Positions 20,401 to 27,889 of a DNA stretch of 64,000 nt are shown piece after piece. A program made the position numbers and the translations under genes. The first letter of the stretch is position 1, and each line of letters begins with the position of its first letter. Origin of the DNA: Nocardioides caldifontis (GTDB lineage Bacteria; Actinomycetota; Actinomycetes; Propionibacteriales; Nocardioidaceae); contig NZ_ML701736.1 in assembly GCF_008087345.1 (NCBI RefSeq), positions 101,212 through 165,211 on the forward strand. Reading direction: 5' to 3'. The notes under the pieces were generated by a model, which had not been told where the DNA came from, ran no database searches, and was given only the letters and a program-made list of their open reading frames with translations.

Positions 20401-20584
20401 CGGTGCGCCCGAGGGCTCGCCCGGCAACGCGGGCGACTGGCAGATCGCCGGACGGCTGGTCTTCCAGCACGCCGGGACCTCGACGGCCGACACGCTGCTG
20501 GCCGGGTTCGGGCTCGAGCAGCTGGCCTCGGACGCCGAGCGGGTGGCCTTCATGGAGAGGGCGTTGGGCGGGCTCCTGCGGTAG
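17405..20584 (+). CDS. Secreted M14 zinc carboxypeptidase with long C-terminal M6-like extension
   Basis: 1059 aa with a signal peptide (SFIVATALAAALLAPGSAPA). The M14 zinc ligands are visible: H183 and E186 in QHAREWITPE, and the third histidine in VNYHSAAELLL (~315). Substrate residues follow in VDLNRNFPTRWGYDN, and the catalytic glutamate is in GFTPEMSTCEA (~386). After ~450 residues the rest resembles the non-catalytic part of immune-inhibitor A-type proteins (LVIANEDYTGVDPDYPP; later a jelly-roll-like SISYVTDPFSGAVGAFVDD). It trims C-terminal amino acids from peptides outside the cell. GGGAGG lies just before the ATG. Confidence 0.88.
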   Translation: MRRSGSFIVATALAAALLAPGSAPAAPRDRGGPTAGVDVYVATVDLDQVADVVASGVERRELVIREAAGGKQVRVEVPLSALQARRLRAQGIDLGLKRIDGQSVAERSTAMAAEGFEVWRRYSGADGLRAQFREMAASHPRITELQTIGKTVQGRPIVALRVTRDARKVRDGKRPAVLYLAAQHAREWITPEMVRRLALHVLEGYGKDAELTRLVDRRELWFVPVANPDGYDLTFEPGQRLWRKNLRDNNGNGVVDAGDGVDLNRNFPTRWGYDNEGSSPDPASDTYRGPRPASEPESKALIGLARRVGFEFLVNYHSAAELLLYGTGWQVATASPDDVIYEAMAGDDAQPAVPGYDPDVSAELYTTNGDTDTHITEAFGTLGFTPEMSTCEAASAVDPDDPWLPEDCGSGFEFPDDPVLVQQEFEKNLPFALSVARSAADPDDPDSAVGRTAEDFRVDTFDVSYGTPQEVAVVAKRALRDVRMHYRVDGGPVKVTRVRPWSGGERYGDENDVYYRELRGTVRGARPGDRVQVWFSGKEKGERRSASDRFGYTVESDTEHDVLVIANEDYTGVDPDYPPEVTAPKYAEQYVDAVEASGRTADVWDVDADGVPHDLGVLSHYDAVVWYLGDNRLTQDPEDVETESPLGPLPDTAVAERQQYLTLAVRDYLNEGGKLVHVGESTQHQGLEGISDDLVGGLYYGLNGDPTADCVISDRPTGSLEGLFDDCLILADDFRQYWLGGYRRTSFADAVGVEGVRHPFLGFAGEFGGAGATPDNPLDEAGHFTVTSDVLPPSQFPQFRSRGTLSFTTDVGALPFEPVEGERYAGALHQDGSYMRLTRTATIPDGAGAASLDLQVSAATEAGYDHLVVEARPAGTEEWTTLPEAGGLTSSTSPAECEDDPFLLDLHPFLTHYLDAETCTSPGSSGEWNSITGSTDGWQQASYDLTGFAGEEVELSISYVTDPFSGAVGAFVDDTRLVVDGAVVDADGFEDATSDWTAAGAPEGSPGNAGDWQIAGRLVFQHAGTSTADTLLAGFGLEQLASDAERVAFMERALGGLLR

Positions 20585-20784
20585 CGACGGACGGCCCTTC
20601 CGAACGGCGGGAACCCGTCGTCCTTGGACCATCCACAAAGAGGAGAAAGACCCTCTGGAACGAACGGCCCCTGGCCGATTCTGGTGGTGACGGTCGGACC
20701 GGCGGAAACGCCGAGGGAGCGACAGCTCCGGGGCAACAGGGCCTCCCGGACAGCACCGTCCACCATCACACCCAAGGAACCATC
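20585..20784 (+). promoter_or_regulatory. Candidate structured 5' leader RNA (unassigned) upstream of small membrane protein
   Basis: This 200-bp gap contains four short perfect hairpins in a row on the coding strand: AGAGG/CCTCT (20639-20656), CGGCC-CCT-GGCCG (20665-20677), CGGCG-GAAA-CGCCG with a GNRA loop (20700-20713), and GGAGC-GACA-GCTCC (20716-20729). They are followed by GGGGCAACAGGG and the ribosome-binding AAGGAAC before ATG 20785. Two tetraloops and the dense helices suggest a folded cis-acting RNA. I could not match it to a known riboswitch class; the ydaO hallmarks seen at 43464-43668 are absent. Confidence 0.4.
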
Positions 20785-21381
20785 ATGCGCAGAAAGACGC
20801 TCGACTCCCTCCTCACCGCCACCGGCGCGGTCATCGTCCTCGTCCTGCTCGTCGCCGGAGGGCTCCTCACCTGGGCCAGCTCCTACGTGGGCGACCAGGT
20901 CACGGACCAGCTCTCGATGCAGGACATCACGATGCCGGAGAAGGAGGCGCTGGAGACCGAGGCGCAGCACGAGGCCCTCGACGAGTTCGCCGGCCAGAAG
21001 ATGACGACCGGCGAGCAGGCGAAGGCCTTCGCGGACCACTACATCCTGGTCCACATGAACGCCTCCAGCGACGGCCGGACCTACGAGGAGGTCAGTGGCG
21101 AGTTCATGGCGCTGAGCAACGACCCCGACGCCGACCCCGCCGAGGTCGAGCAGCTCGGTGCGCTCCGCCAGTCGCTCTTCATGGGCAACACCCTCCGCGG
21201 CCTGCTGCTCAACGCCTACGCCTTCGACACCATGGGCAAGATCGCCGGCTACGCAGCCATCGCGTCCTTCAGCGGCGCCGGTCTCCTGCTGGTGCTCGTC
21301 GGAGCCGGCGCGGTCCACGCCCGGCGCACCCCCTACGAGGTCGAGGTCGGTCGTCCGGACCGGGAGCTCGTCAACGCCTGA
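20785..21381 (+). CDS. Small two-pass membrane protein of unknown function
   Basis: 198 aa from ATG 20785, preceded by AAGGAAC; the frame is open far upstream but there it shadows the carboxypeptidase. A first membrane helix (~10-32, LLTATGAVIVLVLLVAGGLL) and a last one (~155-180, IAGYAAIASFSGAGLLLVLV) bracket an extracytoplasmic region of ~115 residues rich in Glu/Met/Gln (QLSMQDITMPEKEALETEAQ). I do not recognise a named family. A long hairpin-rich leader precedes it and a strong terminator follows, so it is a single-gene unit. It may report or buffer envelope conditions, but nothing in the sequence proves this. Confidence 0.75.
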   Translation: MRRKTLDSLLTATGAVIVLVLLVAGGLLTWASSYVGDQVTDQLSMQDITMPEKEALETEAQHEALDEFAGQKMTTGEQAKAFADHYILVHMNASSDGRTYEEVSGEFMALSNDPDADPAEVEQLGALRQSLFMGNTLRGLLLNAYAFDTMGKIAGYAAIASFSGAGLLLVLVGAGAVHARRTPYEVEVGRPDRELVNA

Positions 21382-21405
21382 CACGGGCTGTCAGATCCAC
21401 CGCTC

Positions 21406-21447
21406 ACGGCGGCGGGACCCACGAAGGTCCCGCCGCCGTCGCCTTTT
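21406..21447 (+). terminator. Rho-independent terminator after small membrane protein gene
   Basis: A 14-bp perfect GC-rich stem (ACGGCGGCGGGACC pairing with its complement) with a 6-base loop CACGAA is followed within 4 bases by TTTT. It ends 24 bases after the stop codon and separates the membrane protein from the nuclease gene. Confidence 0.85.
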
Positions 21448-21527
21448 CGTTACCTCCCGGGGGATGTGGGCGCGACGTCCCGGTTCTAAGGTGCTTTGGT
21501 CCCGAACCACCCCCGGAAGGACCTGAC

Positions 21528-23648
21528 GTGGCTGCTCGGAGCCCCCGCCTCCTCCTCGCCCTGGCCGTCGGCGTGACGCCGACCGCGCTGCTCGTCCCAC
21601 TCGCGCCCGCCGCGAGCGCCGCGCCCGGCAGCTGCGCCGTCGCGCCGACCCACGAGATCTGGGAGGTGCAGGGCGACGGCGCCGAGACGCCGCTCGGCGG
21701 CAGCGAGGTGACCGTCCGCGGCACCGTCGTCGGCACCCTGCCCGGTTTCGACGGGTTCCACCTGCAGGACCCCGACGGCGACGGCGACGGGGCCACCAGC
21801 GACGGGGTGTTCGTCTACAGCCCCGGCACCGAGGTCGGGCTCGGCGACACCGTCGCGGTCACCGGTGGGGTGTCGGACAGGTTCGGGCAGACCCAGATCA
21901 CCTCCCGCGAGGACGTCGCGGTCTGCGAGGCCGGTGACGAGGGCGACCTGCCCGAGCCGGCGCCGCTGGAGCTCCCCGCCGGGGACGAGCAGCGGGAACG
22001 GCTCGAGGGGATGCTCGTCGCCCCCGAGGACAGGCTCACGGTCAGCGAGGTGTACGACCTGACCTCCTTCGGCGAGCTGGTGCTCTCCGAGGGCGGCCTC
22101 CTCGTGCAGCCCACCGAGCTCGCGCGCCCCGGCACCCCGGCCGCGACCGAGGTGGCGGTCCGCAACAAGGCCCGCCGGATCACCCTCGACGACGGGGTCA
22201 GCGCCCGCGTCAGCACCACCAGCCGCCCGTACCTCACCCCCGGGACGCCGGTCCGGGTCGGCGACGAGCTGACCTTCACCGAGCCGCTGGTGCTGGGGTA
22301 CGGGTTCGACCAGTGGCGGCTCCAGCCCGCGGACGGGACCTCCGCAGGCGTCTTCGAGCCGCAGGACACCCGGACCGAGGCGCCGGACGAGGTGGGAGGC
22401 GACCTGCAGGTCGGTGCCTTCAACGTCCTCAACTACTTCGTGACGCTGAGCGGCCCCGACGCCCGTGGCGCGAAGAGCCAGGCGGCCTTCGACAAGCAGG
22501 CCGGCAAGATCGTCCCGGCGATCGAGGCCCTGGGCGCCGAGGTCGTCACCCTGATGGAGATCGAGGACACCGACTCGACCGGCCACAGCCCCGGCGACGC
22601 CGACCAGGCGCTCGCCGACCTGGTCCGCCGGCTCAACCTGGCTGCGGGGGAGGAGAAGTGGGCGTTCGTCCCGCTCCCCGACGAGCTGTACGCCGTCGAC
22701 CGCGACGTGATCCGGAACGGGATCATCTACCAGCCCGACGCGGTGCGGCCGCTGGGCGAGCCGGTCGGGCTCGTCGACGAGACGGTGTGGCACAACGCGC
22801 GCGAGCCGATCGCGCAGTCCTTCCGCAGCGTCGCCGAGGACGACGTGTTCACCGTGGTGGCCAACCACTTCAAGTCCAAGAGTCCCGGTGAGCCGACCGG
22901 GGACAACGTCGACAGCGGTGACGGCCAGGGCGCGTGGAACGGCGACCGGGTGCGCCAGGCGAAGTCCCTCGCGGCCTTCGCGAAGGGGCTCGCCCGGTCG
23001 ACCGACGACCGCGACGTGCTGCTGCTCGGCGACCTCAACGCGTACACCCAGGAGGACCCGATCGAGGTGCTCCGCCGCCGCGGCTTCGCCGACCTCGGCG
23101 AGGAGCACGACCCGGGGCGCTACAGCTACGTCTTCGACGACCTGTCCGGCTCGCTCGACCACGCCCTGGCCAGCCGGGCGCTCGCCCGCAAGGTCACCGA
23201 CCTCGCGCACTGGAACATCAACGCCGTCGAGTCCTTCGCCTACCAGTACGCCGGCGACCCGGCGCTCTACGCGGCCGACCCCTACCGCTCCAGCGACCAC
23301 GACCCGCTGCTCCTGGGGCTGGACCTGGAGGTCCCCCTGGCGCGGGACCACCGCTGCGACGGACTGGTGCCGACCATCGTCGGCACCAACGGCGACGACG
23401 TCCTCCGTGGCACCAACCGGCGCGACGTCGTGCACGCGCTCAGTGGCGACGACCGGGTGCTCGGGCTCAACGGGGCCGACCTGCTGTGCGGTGGCGCGGG
23501 CGACGACCTGGTCGAGGGCGGGAACGGCGACGACCACCTGTTCGGCGGTCCGGGCGACGACGTGCTCCGGGGCGACAACGGTGACGACACCCTCACCGGT
23601 GGCCGCGGCCAGGACGACGTCCTCCAGGGACGTGGTGGGGGCGCCTAG
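21528..23648 (+). CDS. Secreted ExeM/NucH-type endonuclease with C-terminal RTX calcium-binding repeats
   Basis: 706 aa from GTG 21528 (GGAAGGA 6 bases upstream), with a signal peptide cleaved near ASAAPG. Residues ~50-125 form an OB-like domain (FHLQDPDGDGDGATSDGVFV). From ~300 an endonuclease/exonuclease/phosphatase domain follows: GAFNVLNYF, LMEIED (metal-binding Glu), VANHFKSK, LLGDLNAY and SSDHDPLL (catalytic His). The last ~85 residues hold glycine/aspartate nonapeptides (GGAGDDLVEGGNGDDHLFGG) that bind calcium and fold only outside the cell. The enzyme degrades extracellular nucleic acid for phosphate or nucleosides. The zwf gene starts 9 bp after its stop. Confidence 0.9.
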   Translation: MAARSPRLLLALAVGVTPTALLVPLAPAASAAPGSCAVAPTHEIWEVQGDGAETPLGGSEVTVRGTVVGTLPGFDGFHLQDPDGDGDGATSDGVFVYSPGTEVGLGDTVAVTGGVSDRFGQTQITSREDVAVCEAGDEGDLPEPAPLELPAGDEQRERLEGMLVAPEDRLTVSEVYDLTSFGELVLSEGGLLVQPTELARPGTPAATEVAVRNKARRITLDDGVSARVSTTSRPYLTPGTPVRVGDELTFTEPLVLGYGFDQWRLQPADGTSAGVFEPQDTRTEAPDEVGGDLQVGAFNVLNYFVTLSGPDARGAKSQAAFDKQAGKIVPAIEALGAEVVTLMEIEDTDSTGHSPGDADQALADLVRRLNLAAGEEKWAFVPLPDELYAVDRDVIRNGIIYQPDAVRPLGEPVGLVDETVWHNAREPIAQSFRSVAEDDVFTVVANHFKSKSPGEPTGDNVDSGDGQGAWNGDRVRQAKSLAAFAKGLARSTDDRDVLLLGDLNAYTQEDPIEVLRRRGFADLGEEHDPGRYSYVFDDLSGSLDHALASRALARKVTDLAHWNINAVESFAYQYAGDPALYAADPYRSSDHDPLLLGLDLEVPLARDHRCDGLVPTIVGTNGDDVLRGTNRRDVVHALSGDDRVLGLNGADLLCGGAGDDLVEGGNGDDHLFGGPGDDVLRGDNGDDTLTGGRGQDDVLQGRGGGA

Positions 23649-23657
23649 TGTGGGGCC

Positions 23658-25097
23658 ATGGAGCAGCCGCACGTCATCGTCCTGTTCGGCGCCACCGGTG
23701 ACCTCGCCCGGCGCAAGCTGCTGCCGGGGCTGCTGCACCTGTTCCGTGCGCAGCTGCTGAAGCACAGCCGGATCATCGGCACCTCGCTCGACGAGCTCGA
23801 CGACGAGCAGTTCGTCAAGCTGGTCCGCGAGGCGTGCGAGGAGTTCAGCCCCGAGGAGCTCGACGACTGCTGGCCGGAGTTCGCCAAGATGCTCTCCTAC
23901 GTGCCGCAGTCGGCAGGCAGCCGCGGCCTCGCGGAGGCCGTGAGGACGCAGGAGCGTGAGCTGGAGCCGCACGGCGAGGTGGCGCGGCTGCACTACCTGA
24001 GCGTCCCGCCGAAGGCGGCGCTCGCGGTGGTGCACCAGCTCGCCGAGGAGGGGCTCGCCGAGCGGTCCCGGGTCGTCATGGAGAAGCCCTTCGGCACCGA
24101 CCTGGAGAGCGCGAAGTACCTCAACGCCCAGCTCCACGAGGTCTTCGACGAGAGCCAGATCTTCCGGATCGACCACTTCCTCGGCAAGGAGGCGGCCCTC
24201 AACATCCTGGCGTTCCGCTTCGCCAACGGCCTCTTCGAGCCGATCTGGAACCGCAACTTCATCGACCACGTGCAGATCGACGTCCCGGAGACCCTCGGCC
24301 TCGAGACCCGCGCGGAGTTCTACGAGCAGACCGGCGCGTTCCGCGACATGGTGGTCACCCACCTCTTCCAGGTCCTCGCGTTCGTGGCGATGGAGCCGCC
24401 GACCGCGCTGGAGCAGGGGCCGATCGGCGAGGAGAAGTCGAAGGTCTTCCGCTCCATGCGACCGCTGGACACGACCGCGGTCGTGCGTGGGCAGTACGTC
24501 GGCTACCGCGACCTCAAGGGGGTCGCTGAGGAGTCCGACACCGAGACGTTCATCGCGCTCAAGGTGGAGATCGACAACTGGCGCTGGGCCGGGGTGCCGT
24601 TCTACCTGCGGACCGGCAAGAAGATGGCCGAGAGCGCCCGGATCATCTCGATCGCCTTCAAGGAGCCCCCGCGCACGATGTTCCCGCACGGCTCCGGCGT
24701 CGGGCTGCACGGCCCGGACCACCTGACCTTCGACCTCGCCGACGAGTCGCGGATGTCGCTCTCCTTCTACGGCAAGAAGCCGGGCACCGGGCTGAAGGTC
24801 GAGAAGCTGTCGATGCAGTTCGCGATGCACGAGACGAAGAAGACCGAGCAGCTCCTCGAGGCGTACGAGCGGCTCATCCACGACGCCATGCGCGGCGACC
24901 ACACGCTCTTCACCAACTCGGTGGGCATCGAGACCCTGTGGGAACGGTCGATGCCGCTGCTGCAGGACCCCCCGCCGGTGCGCAGCTACCGGCCAGGGAC
25001 GTGGGGGCCGAACCAGATCCACCAGCTCATCGCTCCCGCCGCGTGGCGGCTGCCGTTCGAGCGGACCTGGCGCGACCCCGACGCCTATCAGGCCTAG
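23658..25097 (+). CDS. zwf: Glucose-6-phosphate 1-dehydrogenase
   Basis: 479 aa. It oxidises glucose 6-phosphate to 6-phosphogluconolactone with NADP+, opening the oxidative pentose phosphate pathway. The N-terminal dinucleotide-binding loop reads IVLFGATGDLARRKLLPGL (~7-25). The active-site signature RIDHFLGKEAALNI (~172) contains the catalytic histidine pair region, and EKPFGTD binds the substrate. Length is as expected (~460-510). It is not next to opcA, pgl or gnd, so it is a stand-alone copy, possibly a second isozyme; a gluconokinase lies 23 kb away. Its TAG stop overlaps the stop of the convergent flavoprotein by 4 bp. Confidence 0.95.
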   Translation: MEQPHVIVLFGATGDLARRKLLPGLLHLFRAQLLKHSRIIGTSLDELDDEQFVKLVREACEEFSPEELDDCWPEFAKMLSYVPQSAGSRGLAEAVRTQERELEPHGEVARLHYLSVPPKAALAVVHQLAEEGLAERSRVVMEKPFGTDLESAKYLNAQLHEVFDESQIFRIDHFLGKEAALNILAFRFANGLFEPIWNRNFIDHVQIDVPETLGLETRAEFYEQTGAFRDMVVTHLFQVLAFVAMEPPTALEQGPIGEEKSKVFRSMRPLDTTAVVRGQYVGYRDLKGVAEESDTETFIALKVEIDNWRWAGVPFYLRTGKKMAESARIISIAFKEPPRTMFPHGSGVGLHGPDHLTFDLADESRMSLSFYGKKPGTGLKVEKLSMQFAMHETKKTEQLLEAYERLIHDAMRGDHTLFTNSVGIETLWERSMPLLQDPPPVRSYRPGTWGPNQIHQLIAPAAWRLPFERTWRDPDAYQA

Positions 25098-26197
25098 GGA
25101 GCGGCGAGCACCGCCCTGCTCGCCGGGACCCGGGCGGCCAGCCGGGCGGCCACCCACTCCGCGTCGCGCTGCACGAACCCGAGCAGCGCGGAGCCGCGGC
25201 AGGACTGCCACGGCAGGCCGACGAAGGCGAGCCCGGCAACCCCGGTGAGCCCCCGCCGGTGGTGCACCTCGCCGTCGACCACGACACCGGGCACGTCGAT
25301 CCAGGAGTGGTCGCGGCGGAACCCGGTGGCCCAGACCACCGTCGAGGGACGCACGGTAGACCCGTCGGCGAACCCGAGCACGGTGCCTTCGGCGGCGGTC
25401 AGCCGCGGGTGCACGGTCACCCCCGCCCGGCGCAGGTCGCGGAACGACGTGCCGATCACCAGGTCGCCGCGGGCCCGCATCCGGCGGGCGAGCCGGGAGT
25501 CCGGCGGACCGGTCAGGACGCCGGTGCGGCGCAGCCACCAGAAGAGGTCACGGCCGAGGACCCGCTGCGGGAGCCGTGGTGGCCTGCTGCCGACCGCGAG
25601 GGTCACCTCGCGGGTCGCCGCCAGCTCGAGCGCGATCTGCATCCCGGAGTTCCCGGCGCCGACCACGACGACCGGGCCGTCCGGGAGCGACGAGGGGTTG
25701 CGGTAGCCGCTGCTGTGCAGCTGGTGCACCGAGCCGGCCAGCCCCTCGGCGACCGCCGGAACGACCGGCACCTGGAACGGCCCCGTCGCGACCACGACGC
25801 TCCGCGCCCGCAGCGGTCCGTGCGGGGTGGTCGCCAGGAACCGGCCGTCGGGGAGCCGCTCCAGCCGGGTGACCGGGCAGCGCAGCAGCACCGGGAGGTC
25901 CCGCTCGCGGGCGAACCGCTCCAGGAACTCCGCGACCTGGTCCTTCGTCGGGTGGTGGTCGGGGGCGGCGGGGAAGGGGGCGTCGGGGAGGCCGTCGTAC
26001 TCGGCGGGGGTGAAGAGCCGCAGCGAGTCCCACCGGGTGCGCCAGGCGTGCCCGAGCTCCGGCGCCGCGTCGACGACGAGGAAGCGCACGCCGCGACGGG
26101 CGAGGTGCGCCGCGGTCGCGAGCCCGGCCTGGCCGGCGCCCACGACCAGGACGTCGAGGCAGTCGTCGGGACCGGCGTCGGGGGAGGGAGCGGTCAT
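25094..26197 (-). CDS. FAD/NAD(P)-dependent oxidoreductase (flavin monooxygenase-like)
   Basis: 367 aa from ATG 26197 (AAAGG upstream); an open extension to 26443 overlaps the exporter promoter and is rejected. Two Rossmann motifs are present: FAD site VVGAGQAGLATAAHLA (~17) and NADPH site VVVGAGNSGMQIALELA (~170), with the typical ATGF near the end (VVWATGFRRDHSW). The family oxygenates small molecules or reduces cofactors; the substrate is unknown. Divergent from the DHA2 exporter. A copy of the local GAACC...GGTT motif faces it 59 bp before the start, with a TACGGT -10-like box (26233-26238) downstream. It shares the LFWWL..TG signature with the flavoprotein at 62641. Confidence 0.85.
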   Translation of the reverse strand: MTAPSPDAGPDDCLDVLVVGAGQAGLATAAHLARRGVRFLVVDAAPELGHAWRTRWDSLRLFTPAEYDGLPDAPFPAAPDHHPTKDQVAEFLERFARERDLPVLLRCPVTRLERLPDGRFLATTPHGPLRARSVVVATGPFQVPVVPAVAEGLAGSVHQLHSSGYRNPSSLPDGPVVVVGAGNSGMQIALELAATREVTLAVGSRPPRLPQRVLGRDLFWWLRRTGVLTGPPDSRLARRMRARGDLVIGTSFRDLRRAGVTVHPRLTAAEGTVLGFADGSTVRPSTVVWATGFRRDHSWIDVPGVVVDGEVHHRRGLTGVAGLAFVGLPWQSCRGSALLGFVQRDAEWVAARLAARVPASRAVLAAP

Positions 26198-26255
26198 GGG
26201 AAAGCCTTTCTTGTCGTGAGGACGAGAGCTCGACCGTAGGAACCGGCCTGACCTG

Positions 26256-26281
26256 CTCGCGCCGGTCGAACCACCGGGTTC
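26256..26281 (-). promoter_or_regulatory. Shared regulatory motif copy 1 (facing flavoprotein gene)
   Basis: Read on the minus strand, this copy gives GAACCCGGTGGTT followed by CGACCGGCGCGAG. It matches the copies at 26316 and 30650. Its downstream edge is 59 bp from the flavoprotein ATG, upstream of a TACGGT box. It is a probable activator site or a promoter -35 region. The LAL regulator at 27890 is the obvious candidate binder, but that is inference. Confidence 0.5.
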
Positions 26282-26315
26282 GCCGGGGGCCGGACACCTG
26301 GTCGCCGGGACCCGC

Positions 26316-26340
26316 GAACCGGTGGTTCCGCCGGTGCGAC
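26316..26340 (+). promoter_or_regulatory. Shared regulatory motif copy 2 (facing DHA2 exporter gene)
   Basis: GAACCGGTGGTT followed by CCGCCGGTGCGAC lies 72 bp before the exporter ATG. GAACC-GGT-GGTTC is itself a perfect inverted repeat. With copy 1 it forms a nearly perfect 15-bp inverted pair across the divergent intergenic region, one element for each gene. Confidence 0.5.
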
Positions 26341-26412
26341 GACGGGTGGCCGGCCGCCAGGGTCGTAGCGGCCGGATCCCCGGCACCGACCTCTCGACTC
26401 GAAGGAGACCCC

Positions 26413-27873
26413 ATGTCCCTCCACGCCACCGCCGACCGGCCACCGGTCGGCGTCGCGGAGGAGCGTCGTCCGTGGACGGTGCTCCTGCTCATGCTCGCCG
26501 CCCAGTTCATGGTCGTGCTCGACGTGAGCGTGGTGAACGTCGCGCTCCCCAGCATCGGCGAGTCGCTGCGGCTCGACTCGGGCGACTACCAGTGGGCGGT
26601 CAGCGCCTACGTCCTGCTCAGCGGCGGGTTCCTGCTCCTCGGCGGCCGGGTCGCCGACCTCTTCGACCGGCGCAAGGTCTTCCTGCTCGGCCTCGGGCTC
26701 TTCACCGCGGCGTCGCTTGCCAGCGGCCTGGCGGAGTCGGCCACCATGCTGGTCCTCTCGCGGGGCGCCCAGGGCGCCGGGGCCGCGCTGCTCACCCCGG
26801 CCGCGATGGCGGTGGTGATGACCACGTACGCCGGGCGCCAGCGCGCGACCGCCTTGGCCGTGTGGGGCACCGTCGCCAGCATGGGCATCGCTGCCGGGGT
26901 GCTCGCCGGCGGCGTCCTGACCAGCGCGCTCGGGTGGCGGGCGGTCTTCTTCGTCAACGTGCCGATCGGGCTGGCGACCCTGCTCCTGGCCGCACGATCC
27001 GTCGCCCCCGGTGCGGGTGCGCGACGGCGCGGGATGGACCTCCCCGGGGCGGTCACCCTGGTCACCGGGCTGCTCGCGCTGGTGTACGGCGTCGAGCGGA
27101 GCGGCTCCCACGGCTGGGGCTCCGAGCAGTCCGTGGCCGGGCTCGCCGCCGCAGCCGTGCTGCTGACCGCCTTCGCCCTGCTGGAGACGCGGGCCGCCGC
27201 CCCGCTCGTGCCGCCGCGGGTGTGGCGGGTCCGCTCGCTGGTCTCGGCCTCGACCGTGATGGCCGGCGTCACCGGCGCGGTCGTCGGCGCGATCTTCCTG
27301 AGCTCGCTCTACCTCCAGCAGGTGCTCGGCTCGTCCGCGATGGTCGCCGGCCTGCAGTTCCTGCCGCTGGCCGTGGTCATCACCGTGAGCGCGGCGGTCG
27401 CGTCGAAGGTGCTGCCGCTGGTCGGGCCTCGGGCCCTCATCGCGGCCGGGCTGGTCGTCGCCGCGGCCGGCGCGCTGTGGCTGTCCGGCGCCGAGGCGGG
27501 CTGGGGGTACCTCTCCGACGTGCTGCCCGGCTTCGTGGTCCTCGGGGCCGGGGTCGGACCGATGTTCGTCGCGATCTCCGTCGCGGCGATGTCCGATGTC
27601 CCGCACGAGGAGTCCGGCCTCGCGTCCGGGCTGATGATGACCGGCCACGAGGTCGGTGCGGCGCTCGGCGTCGCGGTGCTGACCGCGGTCGGCGGTGACC
27701 TGACCACGCGGGCCGGGCTGCTCGCCGGCTACCCCGACGCCTTCCTGGTCGTCGCAGGAGCCCTGGTCGCGCTCCTGCTGCCCGCGCTGCTGGTCCCGGG
27801 CCGGTCAGCGGTCGCCAGCGGTGCGCACGGTCACGGTCACGGCCACGGTCACGGCCACGGCCACGGTCACTGA
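26413..27873 (+). CDS. DHA2-family (EmrB/QacA) MFS drug exporter with His-Gly tail
   Basis: 486 aa. It has the 14-helix drug/proton antiporter pattern: first helix LLLMLAAQFMVVLDVSVVNV containing the DHA2 motif D1 (LDVSVVNVALP, ~35), motif A GGRVADLFDRRKVF (~77), and motif C-like GAALLTPAAMA. The last 15 codons are an unbroken CAC-GGN repeat giving (HG)7H, absent in most relatives and a possible metal-binding tail. AAGGAG is 6 bases before the ATG. It is divergent from a flavin monooxygenase and next to an LAL regulator, an arrangement often used for export of, and resistance to, a toxic small molecule. Confidence 0.92.
   Translation: MSLHATADRPPVGVAEERRPWTVLLLMLAAQFMVVLDVSVVNVALPSIGESLRLDSGDYQWAVSAYVLLSGGFLLLGGRVADLFDRRKVFLLGLGLFTAASLASGLAESATMLVLSRGAQGAGAALLTPAAMAVVMTTYAGRQRATALAVWGTVASMGIAAGVLAGGVLTSALGWRAVFFVNVPIGLATLLLAARSVAPGAGARRRGMDLPGAVTLVTGLLALVYGVERSGSHGWGSEQSVAGLAAAAVLLTAFALLETRAAAPLVPPRVWRVRSLVSASTVMAGVTGAVVGAIFLSSLYLQQVLGSSAMVAGLQFLPLAVVITVSAAVASKVLPLVGPRALIAAGLVVAAAGALWLSGAEAGWGYLSDVLPGFVVLGAGVGPMFVAISVAAMSDVPHEESGLASGLMMTGHEVGAALGVAVLTAVGGDLTTRAGLLAGYPDAFLVVAGALVALLLPALLVPGRSAVASGAHGHGHGHGHGHGHGH
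27826..27870 (+). repeat. 6-bp CACGGY tandem repeat encoding His-Gly tail
   Basis: Seven CAC-GGY units plus a final CAC directly before the stop codon give eight histidines at the C-terminus of the exporter. Such repeats can change length by slippage. Confidence 0.85.
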
Positions 27874-27889
27874 GCTGCCCGGGCGGGGC

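Noticed and set aside
20585..20784. Second ydaO-type riboswitch
   Set aside because: It has CGACAGCT and GGGGCAA-like strings, but lacks the GGGGGACCCA and GGGG(C/T)GAA blocks and the correct order seen at 43464-43668.
21486..25538. Very long minus-strand open frame opposite the nuclease and zwf
   Set aside because: It is a shadow of real plus-strand genes; the translation is low-complexity Val/Gly/Arg/Asp text without domains.
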